Shown: in pieces, positions 46,227 through 56,200 of the stretch | How positions within the stretch are numbered: the stretch's first letter is position 1 | How the letters are laid out: every line of letters starts with the position of its first letter | Source of the DNA: Macrostomum hystrix | Taxonomy: Eukaryota > Platyhelminthes > Macrostomidae | DNA length: 64,000 nt | NCBI GenBank assembly: GCA_950097015.1 | Contig: CATNEN010000003.1 | Coordinates: 744,001-808,000 of the forward strand | Reading direction: 5' to 3' | Notes under the pieces: model-generated | Seen by the model: only the letters and a program-made list of their open reading frames with translations | Databases searched by the model: none | What the model was told of the DNA's origin: nothing | Position numbers and translations under genes: made by a program

Positions 46227-46385
46227 CGATGGTAGCTCAGCGGTTAGAGCGTCGGACGCACAACTTGAAGGTCAGGGGTTCGATTCCTGACTTAACAGCT
46301 GCATAGCTAGCTTCAGTTCACCCAGCTGTTAAATGAGTGCCAGCATCAGCTGGGGGTGATTGAATATGGGTGTCTCCCCAGTCAC
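46227..46385 (+). mobile_element. SINE family B
   Basis: tRNA-like head GGTAGCTCAGCGGTTAGAGC (A box) and GGGGTTCGATTCCTGAC (B box), followed by the family body CCAGCTGTTAAATGAGTGCC and AGCATCAGCTGGGGGTGATT. The 3' end is shortened. Confidence 0.8.
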
Positions 46386-46580
46386 ATATAATTAAGACAC
46401 AAAAACACGAGTGCAAAAAACAACGCTGGATTCAATTATGATATCTGAGACTGCCAGATTTTATCAGCCAACCGTCTTCCTCGATGTTTTTCAAACATCA
46501 TGTTTTATTGATAATTAATTAAATAAAAAATTAAATTTCGTCAAGTTTTTAAGTCATTGTCCAATCTGTTGATTGGCGAA

Positions 46581-46977
46581 CTATTTCTTAGAGCAACACT
46601 TGCACAGCATGAACAGAAACAGCAGCAGTAGCAGCACCCAGACTATTATGCCCAGTATGATGAGTAGAGTGGCGAAATAACCCAGCTCATTGTGCTCAGC
46701 CTTCTCGCGGCTATTAGGCATCATGTTGGGATTTAGGCCCGGGTAGACTGGATTAAGCATTCGCTTCAGCTCCGGCTTCGATTGAGCCTCGGATTCGTCG
46801 GCTGGCGTCGTCTGGCCGATGTCGGCGAAGTTCAGCAGCAACAGCAGCAGCAGCAGTGTGGAAAAAATCAATCGCTTCATTGTTGACAGACTGCACTAGC
46901 GGCACTGACAAAGGAAGCAACGGTTATAATGAGAGAAATTAAATAGACAAATAATAGAAATTACATTCCGTTTTACC
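46581..46977 (-). CDS. Small predicted type I membrane protein, 99 residues, with spliced 5' UTR
   Basis: Coding part 46581-46880. A leucine-rich signal peptide ([20 protein letters not shown]) leads into a hydrophilic ectodomain (ESEAQSKPELKRMLNPVYPG), a transmembrane segment (YFATLLIILGIIVWVLLLLL) and a very short tail ending CKCCSKK, a likely palmitoylation site. A 5' UTR intron 46905-46976 (GTAAA donor, GTCAG acceptor) separates an upstream non-coding exon starting beyond 46977. Family not recognised. The tandem position beside two proteins of the same build suggests a small membrane-microprotein cluster. Confidence 0.72.
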
Positions 46978-47098
46978 TGTCAACGCTTTTATTGAAGTCT
47001 TGCGATAAAGCAACACAGATTTGAAAAAAATTGATTGATTAGCACTCAAGAAAAAGAATTTATCTGAGCAATTTAGATGGAATGAAATTTAAAATTTG

Positions 47099-47150
47099 AT
47101 TGGCTAACAGACATGGACAAGAGTGGAATGGAGATTTCAAAGCAGCCAAT
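47099..47150 (-). promoter_or_regulatory. Paired CCAAT boxes upstream of the 99-residue gene
   Basis: ATTGG at 47099 and CCAAT at 47146, in the same order and orientation as at the neighbouring genes, about 120-170 bp before the 5' UTR exon. Confidence 0.5.
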
Positions 47151-47214
47151 GAAACCTAGGTTAAACGTGATCACGTTTATCGTTACCAAGTAACAATGTT
47201 CAGATTTTGACATC

Positions 47215-47905
47215 AATTAGGTGGAATGAGATTAGCCATGAGATTGATGAGATTGATAAGACTATGAGATTGATTCTGAGATCTGCGATTCTCAATTAGA
47301 TTGATTCTGAGATCAGCGATTTTTAAACAGATTGATTTTAAGATCGGCGATTCTCTATGAGATTGATTCTGAGACCGGCGATTCTCAATTAGATTGATTC
47401 TGAGACCGGCGATTCTCTATGAGATTGATTCTGAGACCGGCGATTCTCTATGAAATTGATTTTGAGATGGGCGATTCTCTATGAGATTGATTCTGAGATC
47501 GGCGATTCTCTATGAGAATGAATTTGAGATCGTCGATTCTCTGGGAAATTGATTGCAAAATCGGCGATTCTCTATGAGATTGATTTTGAGATCGGCGATT
47601 CTCTATGAGATTGATTCTGAGATTGGCGATTCTCTAGGACATTGATTGTAAAATCGGCGATTCTCTATGGGATTGATTCTGAGATCGGCGATTCTCTAGG
47701 ACATTGATTGTAAAATCGGCGATTCTCTATGGGATTGATTCTGAGATCGGCGATTCTCTAGGACATTGATTGTAAAATCGGCGATTCTCTATGGGATTGA
47801 TTCTGAGATCGGCGATTCTCTAGGACATTGATTGTAAAATCGGCGATTCTCTATGGGATTGATTCTGAGATCGGCGATTCTCTAGGACATTGATAGTAAT
47901 CAATG
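47215..47905. repeat. 31 bp minisatellite, about 22 copies
   Basis: Unit ATTGATTCTGAGATCGGCGA plus TTCTCTATGAG, with a second subtype (ACATTGATTGTAAAATCGGC) alternating regularly in the right half, giving a 62 bp higher-order unit there. Confidence 0.93.
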
Positions 47906-48107
47906 TCCAAGATTGATCGCAAGACACCAATTGAAAAGTTCAAAATAAAGCAATAGACACAATGAAACGAATCAAGAACTCTCATAGTTTCAATTATACT
48001 TTCATTAACACGATTAAGTGTCTCGTTACTTCATGGAGTGAGGAAGTGTGTCCATTTTATTGCAATAATATTCAATCATGAAAATGTACAGTCGGCCAAG
48101 CGTGATG

Positions 48108-48461
48108 TCAAGCGTGGTTCTGCTGGCTGCCATTCAGCGGCGGGCTAAACCGTGGCAGAACGCACCAGCAGCCTTCGTCTTTGATGACGTAGGCAATCCT
48201 GACTACGGTGAACACCAGGGCGATGATTGACAGGCCTAGCAGGGAGCCGCTCCCTACCAGCATGGCTTGTGATTTCAACGTATCAATCTGCTCCGGCGTC
48301 ATAGGCCCGGTAGGTAGCTTGGCGCCGTGAATGCTGAATCTCCTACCTATGGGCAGGTCGGACTGGCTCACCAGCAGGAATCGATCAGTTGAGATGCTAT
48401 TGACACCCTGCTGAATCAGTAGCAGCTGGATAATCGGCCATAGCAGATTGAACAATGCCAT
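48108..48461 (-). CDS. Small predicted type I membrane protein, 117 residues
   Basis: Single coding exon. A short hydrophobic N-terminus (MALFNLLWPIIQLLLIQQGV) acts as a probable signal peptide, followed by an ectodomain of about 60 residues (GRRFSIHGAKLPTGPMTPEQ), a transmembrane segment (GSLLGLSIIALVFTVVRIAY) and a tail with a CWC motif (IKDEGCWCVLPRFSPPLNGS). No family recognised. Like the two genes downstream of it, cysteines sit just after the membrane segment and a CCAAT pair lies about 200 bp upstream. Confidence 0.68.
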   Translation of the reverse strand: MALFNLLWPIIQLLLIQQGVNSISTDRFLLVSQSDLPIGRRFSIHGAKLPTGPMTPEQIDTLKSQAMLVGSGSLLGLSIIALVFTVVRIAYVIKDEGCWCVLPRFSPPLNGSQQNHA

Positions 48462-48650
48462 GCTTGATCAGTGATTCAGTCTTATGAAAAGCTATACTTA
48501 CTGTCGTACCTACTTACTCAAATTAGTTTTTTTCTTGTTAAATGCCTGTTGTAACGATCTGCTTTAACGAAATCAGTGCCGAAAAAGTCGCCAAGGTGAT
48601 TGCCAAATGGCTTTGTTAAACTTGCTACAAAAGAGCGGTCATGAAATTCG

Positions 48651-48674
48651 ATTGGTCCCGCGGGAGCAACCAAT
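48651..48674 (-). promoter_or_regulatory. Paired CCAAT boxes upstream of the 117-residue gene
   Basis: ATTGGTCCCGCGGGAGCAAC followed by CAAT: ATTGG at 48651 and CCAAT at 48670, about 190-215 bp before the ATG, in the same orientation order as the other two genes of the cluster. Confidence 0.5.
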
Positions 48675-48744
48675 CGGATGAGGGCATTTCCAAGAAACAT
48701 CATCTTGGATTCATTTAGGTCAATTATCTCCCCCAGTATGTTTT

Positions 48745-50225
48745 AGCCTGTAAAATAACACCTGTCCAAGTCCCAGTGTGTTTTAGCCAGAATTATCACA
48801 CCTGTCCCAGTGTGTCTTTAGCCAGCAATTATCACACCTGCCCCAGTGTGTTTTAGCCAGCAATTATCACACCTGTCCCAATGTGTCTTTAGCCAGAATT
48901 ATCATACCTGCCCAGTGTGTTTTAGCCAGAATTATCATACCTGCCCAGTGTGTTTTAGCCAGAATTATCATACCTGCCCCAGAGTGTTTTAGCCAGAATT
49001 ATCATACCTGCCCAGTGTGTTTTAGCCAGCAATTATCACACCTGCCCCAGTGTGTTTTAGCCAGAATTATCATACCTGCCCCAGTGTGTTTTAGCCAGCA
49101 ATTATCACACCTGTCCCAATGTGTCTTTAGCCAGAATTATCATACCTGCCCAGTGTGTTTTAGCCAGAATTATCATACCTGCCTAGTGTGTTTTAGCCAG
49201 AATTATCATACCTGCCCCAGAGTGTTTTAGCCAGAATTATCATACCTGCCCAGTGTGTTTTAGCCAGCAATTATCACACCTGCCCCAGTGTGTTTTAGCC
49301 AGAATTATCATACCTGCCCCAGTGTGTTTTAGCCAGCAATTATCACACCTGCCCCAGTGTGTTTTAGCCAGCAATTATCACACCTGCCCCAGTGTGTTTT
49401 AGCCAGAATTATCATACCTGCCTAGTGTGTTTTAGCCAGAATTATCATACCTGCCCCAGAGTGTTTTAGCCAGAATTATCATACCTGCCCAGTGTGTTTT
49501 AGCCAGCAATTATCACACCTGCCCCAGTGTGTTTTAGCCAGAATTATCATACCTGCCCCAGTGTGTTTTAGCCAGCAATTATCACACCTGTCCCAATGTG
49601 TCTTTAGCCAGAATTATCATACCTGCCCAGTGTGTTTTAGCCAGAATTATCATACCTGCCTAGTGTGTTTTAGCCAGAATTATCATACCTGCCCCAGAGT
49701 GTTTTAGCCAGAATTATCATACCTGCCCAGTGTGTTTTAGCCAGCAATTATCACACCTGCCCCAGTGTGTTTTAGCCAGAATTATCATACCTGCCCCAGT
49801 GTGTTTTAGCCAGCAATTATCACACCTGCCCCAGTGTGTTTTAGCCAGCAATTATCACACCTGCCCCAGTGTGTTTTAGCCAGAATTATCATACCTGCCC
49901 CAGTGTATTTTAGCCAGCAATTATCACACCTGCCCCAGTGTGTTTTAGCCAGAATTATCATACCTGCCCAGTGTGTTTTAGCCAGCAATTATCACACCTG
50001 CCCCAGTGTGTTTTAGCCAGAATTATCATACCTCCCCCAGTGTGTTTTAGCCAGCAATTATCACACCTGCCCCAGTGTGTTTTAGCCAGAATTATCATAC
50101 CTGCCCCAGTGTGTTTTAGCCAGCAATTATCACACCTGTCCCAGTGTGATTTAGCCAGTAATTATCACACCTGTCCCTGTGTTTTTTAGACGGCAATTTT
50201 CACACCAGTCCCTCTGTATTTTAGT
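48745..50225. repeat. 34/35 bp minisatellite with higher-order structure, about 43 copies
   Basis: Two monomers alternate: AGTGTGTTTTAGCCAGAATT + ATCATACCTGCCCC, and AGTGTGTTTTAGCCAGCAAT + TATCACACCTGCCCC. Blocks of monomers recur with the same private variants (CAGAGTG, CCTAGTG, CCAATGTGTC) about 477 bp apart, for example around 49015-49230 and 49492-49707. Confidence 0.94.
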
Positions 50226-50914
50226 CGGCTATTGTGCAAAACATGAAACAAAGGAGCAGAAAGCAACCGAAAATATTATTTGAGATAATTTTCTTTGCAA
50301 CGCAGTTTTTTGTCGCACAAACAGCTGAAGCGCGGCATGCACACAACAAAATTAAAATTGATCATGTACAGAGTGCATAGGGCGCATGTCACACAGCGCT
50401 GCTCATAAATGAAGCGATTCGTCAGGCTAAGTGCTGTATATTTTTAGGTTAAACTGTAAATTAAGTAAATAAACTGGCATTACCAATAGTATAATAAATA
50501 GTAAAAATATGTTGAAAATACACAAACTATAGACATTTGGAACCATGAAACAGCAACTGAAGTCTAATGCTGTAATGCTAAATTTGAATGTGTTTTGAAA
50601 GGAATGTTATAAAAAATGTAAACACAATTTATACTTTAAACTGTAAAATTAATCAGTATCAGACCACAAGAGTCAGAACATGTTATTAAATTTAAAGTTT
50701 CATCCTAAATTTAACGACGCATTTATAAAACTACGAGCACTACTATAAGTAACAAAAAGGAGAATAAACACAATTATTTTTTGCTATTTCACAATAAATA
50801 AATTTCGTCACAAAAATATCATCCGTCTATTAAGATAATATTTAATTAGCACAAAAATATATATAAGTAGAAATCTACACGCTGAGTTGGAAATTTTTAG
50901 CGACGACAAACACC
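50226..50914. other. Intergenic spacer, AT-rich
   Basis: Unique AT-rich DNA between two minisatellites; nothing recognised on either strand. Confidence 0.5.
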
Positions 50915-51115
50915 TGTAGTATAGGGAAACACCTGAAGCGTAGGGAAAACACCTGAAGTGTAGGGAAACACCTGAAGTTAAGGGAAACACCTGAAGTTAA
51001 GGGAAACACCAGAAGTTTAGGGAAACACCTGAAGTTTAGGGAAACACCTTAAGTTTAGGGAAACACCGGAAGTGTAGGGAAACACCTGAAGTGTATGTAA
51101 ATACCTAAAATGTTG
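50915..51115. repeat. 20 bp minisatellite, about 10 copies
   Basis: Unit GAAACACCTGAAGTTTAGGG, degenerate at the right end. Most copies contain CACCTG. Confidence 0.9.
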
Positions 51116-52094
51116 GAAACACCTAAAGAATGAAGAAATGAATTAGCTGTGACCCACTTGAAGTATAACTGATCAATGCTTGCTTAGACAAAGACAACAG
51201 GACAAGTCGAATAAAATAGAATTTGATTCTTGAAAATAAAGCTTTTTAACATAATTATAACAAGAAAATAATTCCCTTTTAAGGAGTAAGGCACGGCCAC
51301 ATTAATTAGGTTCACAGATTGGTCATAAAAATAGGAATTCGGTAGACAATTTTCTTTATCTAATTTAAATTTAAAGCAGTAAGTTTAAACGCACACAAGG
51401 GGAGACAAATGAACTGTACACAAATAATAAAAGTTAGTTACTTCTTAAAACACTGTTCCCTCTTTTAAATAGCAAAATAAAAGAAAATACACCAAAATAA
51501 ACACTGCGTGCTACTACTAGTAGCCAGATTGAGAGATTTTTAACAAAATCTTTTAACAAAAGCGAAAATACGAACGATTGGTAGAATTGCAGTAAATAAT
51601 AAATAGTTACGTATATATATCATATGTGCAATGATAATAATAAAATTCGATAGGATTTTCGCAACAATTAAAATATTCACAAAATTTTGCAAACTGTCAA
51701 ATTATGGATGTCAAAACGATGCGAACAGACCACTTCTATATAACAGCCGAGTTTGTTATATAAAAAATAACCATTTGGCACCAATTTGAACTATAATCCA
51801 TAAATTGGTTAAAGCGGAATGATGATTGGTTGAATAAAAGTTGTAGATTTAAAATCACTTTAAAAACAAGAAAGCCTTCAAATATCATTTCCAATGGCCA
51901 TTTAGCAATTTCAAAAACATTTCTACAGCGATTCTATGCACACATTGGTGTTCTATTTTGATTCAGAGATAAAAGTAATTTAATAAACTCTTTTAATATT
52001 TGGATAGCAGTACACTCGCTTAATCGAAATATTTTACAACAGAATTATCGCAAGGTAATAGTTAAGGTAAGGATAGTGAAGACGGAAGGATTTG
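51116..52094. other. Intergenic spacer, AT-rich
   Basis: About 1 kb of AT-rich sequence with no open frame or repeat of note. Confidence 0.5.
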
Positions 52095-52970
52095 AAGGGT
52101 CCTGGAATTGACTAAAGGGTATGCAATGGGGCTCGGAATCGACCGAAGGAAATGCAGAAAGTGGAGAAGGAATCGACCGAAGGATATGCAGGAAGGGGAC
52201 AAGGAATCGACCGAAGAATATGCAGGAAGTGGAGAAGGAATCGACCGAAGGATATGCAGGAAGGGGACAAGGAATCGACCGAAGGATATGCAGGAAGGGG
52301 ACAAGGAATCGACCGAAGGATATGCAGGAAGTAGAGAAGGAATCGACCGAAGGATATGCAGGAAGGGGACAAGGAATCGACCGAAGGATATGCAGGAAGA
52401 GGACAAGGAATCGACCGAAGGATATGCAGGAAGTGGAGAAGGAATCGACCGAAGCATATGCAGGAAGTGGAGAAGGAATCGACCGAAGGATATGCAGGAA
52501 GGGGACAAGGAATCGACCGAAGGATATGCAAGAAGGGGACAAGGAATCGACCGAAGGATATGCAGGAAGTAGAGAAGGAATCGACCGAAGGATATGCAGG
52601 AAGGGGACAAGGAATCGACCGAAGGATATGCAAGAAGGGGACAAGGAATCGACCGAAGGATATGCAGGAAGGGGACAAGGAATCGACCGAAGCATATGCA
52701 GGAAGTGGAGAAGGAATCGACCGAAGGATATGCAGGAAGGGGACAAGGAATCGACCGAAGGATATGCAAGAAGGGGACAAGGAATCGACCGAAGGATATG
52801 CAGGAAGTGGAGAAGGAATCGACCGAAGGATATGCAGGAAGGGGACAAGGAATCGACCGAAGGATATGCAAGAAGGGGACAAGGAATCGACCGAAGGATA
52901 TGCAGGAAGTGGAGAAGGAATCGACCGAAGGAAATGCAGGAAGTGGAGAAGGAATCGACCGAAGGATTCG
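52095..52970. repeat. 34 bp minisatellite, about 26 copies
   Basis: Unit GGAATCGACCGAAGGATATG + CAGGAAGGGGACAA, alternating with CAGGAAGTGGAGAA. The unit lacks stops in several frames on both strands, which yields overlapping open frames of 154-297 codons; none is a gene. Confidence 0.95.
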
Positions 52971-53209
52971 ACTAAAAAATGGAAATGGGGATTAGGAATA
53001 GACAAAAGGACATATTAGGGATTAGGAACAGATAGAAAATTCGAGAAAAAGAAGAAGGAATCGATAGAAAGGTAGTTATAGCAGAGGGTTTACAGTCCAC
53101 CATGAGTACAAAAGTTCAATTCGAACAATGATTTAAAGTACAGAGCACTCATAAAGAAAGTATCAGGCGCCGACAATGTCTGGTACGGATTAATCTTCGC
53201 AGTGTAAAT

Positions 53210-56200
53210 TCAGTCAGGCACCTGGCCATCAATCAGCTGTCCGACAATCATCACCAGGTCGCAGTTAGCCATGGGATCAGCAGCGGGCCGTCTCTCTAGG
53301 ACGGCGTTCCGATCCGCGTAGCCAAGGAAACGGTAGACTCTGTCGCGGTCGGATACCTCTTGGAGTACGCGGCCGCCAAGGAAAGCGCGGGCCTTAGCGG
53401 ATTGGGCGGAGCGAAGGTGTATTTTAATATCTATAATCTCGAAGACTTATTAAGACCTTTACCCCCAATCATAATATTTCCTCTTCCCCATACTTCATCT
53501 AGAGTCTAGACCTTTTCCCACTTTAACCATCTTCTCTACCTCATTTAGACATCTTCTACCTCTTTCGAACATTTCCCCTCTCTCCCATAGACTTTCTTCT
53601 CTTTTCCTAGACCTTCTACCCCCTTTCCTAGAATGCATTCTCCCTTACATGGACATTTTCTATTCTTCTAGACTTTAGCCTCCGCTCCCTAAGAGTTTCT
53701 CCTCCTTTCTCTCCCAGACCTCCCGTGACTTTCTTGCCTCCCTCTACTAATCTTTCTTCCTCTCTCGCTTAGACTTTCTTCCTGTTTAGTAATTTAGCAA
53801 TCTCACAAACCTGATAGCCGTGCTTATAGAAGGCCAACACAATCTCGTCCAAAACCTGGGCGCGCTCCAAAGTGAAGCCGAAGGTCAGTCGAGACAGATG
53901 CCCGTCTGGTGTGCTCGGCTTCAGCCGGCCAGTGTCCAAATCGTGCACAGTGGCCAAGCCGCGATGGCACAGCAGAACTGCCGACATGTCCAATTGGGCC
54001 AGGCTGACAACGCCGACCTCTTCGAACTGATGCTGAGAATCCGGCTGCTGCTGCTGCTGCTGCTGCTGCTCATCGTCGGACTGGGGCCATAGAAACACCC
54101 TAGCCTCCGTTCTAGCCAGATCTAATAGGCGATATCTAACAGACATAGACGAATTTGAAGAGGACGAAGAAGAAGATGCAGATCGCACAGCTCCCAGACA
54201 GGCTACGGGCAGAGCACGGCCCGGCCGGATGAGCAGTTCAAAGGTGAGCAGTGGCTGCGGCAGCCTGTGAGCTCTGGTCAGGCGGCAGGGTAGGAAAGCG
54301 CGCCGGCCCTGATCCCAGCGGAGCAGCAGGACGGAGTCGGGCAGGGCGCAGGCCAGCCAGCGCTCGCCCGTGCCCGGATGCCGCTTCACGGCCACCCGGA
54401 TGCAGCCTTTGGTGCCTGGCACTTTTGTGCCACCCCTGGTACGCTTGCCTGGCAACAGGCGACTGGCCAAGGCTTGGCGCTCCTGCGGGGTGGGAATTAG
54501 TTCGACTTGAGATGCGGTTACCGTGGCAACCAATGGGCAACTTTCTTGCCCACCTAGGCTGAGATTCGAACTCTCGACCTCTCTTTTAAAAGTACAAGGC
54601 TCTTATCACAGCTCAGCCTATATAACAGAAGGCTTGGGGGCTTGTCGCGCAATTTACGCCCTTGCGGGCCAACCTCCAGGGCACAGTGAGAGTGTGCACT
54701 GCTTGACGATAAGAAAGTTAGGGCAGATGTACACAAATGTGAGTGTGTATGCGTACGGTATCTGTGTGCGTGCGTGATCTGGAGTCAGCGAAATGGGCAG
54801 AATTGCCTCTTTGCTGGCTGTAGGTCACGTGTCACTAAATGATGTGCCATTGCTCGCAGCCGTCCCGTAATTAGTATTATTATGCCAGCAACCAACCCAA
54901 CCGCCAGCTCACCTGCAGCAGCGGACCCAAATCGAAGCGGTAGAGCTGGGGATGCTTGCCGCACAGGGCGGTGAGGACGCCGCGATGAACGAACAGCCAG
55001 AGGCAGCGCATCGGCACCAGCTGGACCATGGCGGCTTCGGGCAGCTGGCCAAGTCCCAGGCAGTAAAGGCCTTCGTTGGCGCCTAGCAACAGCAAGGGAT
55101 CATTGCCCGCAGTCACCCATTTCACAGTGTCGTTGATCTTCAACGGGCAGGACTCGAACAGCAGCTGGAGGCCGCCGGGTACGCTGACCCCGGCGCCTCG
55201 GTCTAGCAGGCTCTCCTGGCTGCCGCCGAAAGCTCGCCGGCTCATCAACGGATTGCCCGGCCGTGGAGATACTCCTACGGCTGCGGCGGCGCCACCAGGG
55301 GACACGCCTAGAGCTGCGGCCGCTGCTCCAACGCTCGCGCTGCCCCGTCGTCTGCCACCGGCTGATGCTGCAGCTGCGCCTTTGATTGCCGCCGCCGCGG
55401 CAACTGCGACTGAAGGAGATTCGTCTGTGGCGTCGATGATTTCAGCGAAAGCTGGCACAGATACAGGACGATGCAACGGCGCCGGCGGAGGCGGCAGAGG
55501 CGTCTGCGGATGCTGCAATAGCGGGCGTTGGGGCGGCTGACTGGGACGCGGCGGCGAAGGTCGAGGAGGCGCCGGCTTTGACGACGACGGAGGAGTGTCC
55601 GAGGAGGACGGAGTGCTGGCACTGGAGAATAAAAAAGTCGATTACAATAAAAAAACAAAAACAATAACATATTACACAGATTACCCTACTTGGGCAAGAT
55701 GTGCTAACGACAGCACAAATGAAGGCTGCGTTCGGCGGTTCAGTCCATGGACTGGATGGACGTTACAACCACCACCGATTACCATAGCTAATGCATTTAA
55801 CAGCTGGGTCAACTGAAGCGATGCAGAGTGCAAATTGCATATTCCAACTGCACTACTTATAGTAAAAATAAAAGCAAACACATATTTTTGCTGATAACTT
55901 TTCAGAGCCGCAGATAGGGAAGTAGGGGATCGAACACCTGACGTTAAAGTCGTGAGTCGGACGCTTTAAACACTAGGCTACAGCCCCTTGTTGTAAATTA
56001 CGATTGCGATCAAAACTTACTCGACATCAACCATTCCGGAGCTGGATGCCCACAGCAGTCCGTAGACACCTTCATCGTCAGCATCGAGAGATTCAACAGA
56101 CACACCATTGTCCATCAAATCCAGTCCATTGTCAGCTGGACTGACAACGCCGCCGCCTCCACTGTCGTCCGACGACACCGAAGATGTCGACACTGATGAC

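Noticed and set aside
48518-48703. 61-codon minus-strand ORF
   Set aside because: Lies over the CCAAT pair upstream of the 117-residue gene, with no signal peptide or coding signature.
52045-53018. Overlapping open frames of 154-297 codons on both strands
   Set aside because: They follow from a stop-free 34 bp repeat read in all frames; the peptides are the same 34-residue repeat and lack any domain.
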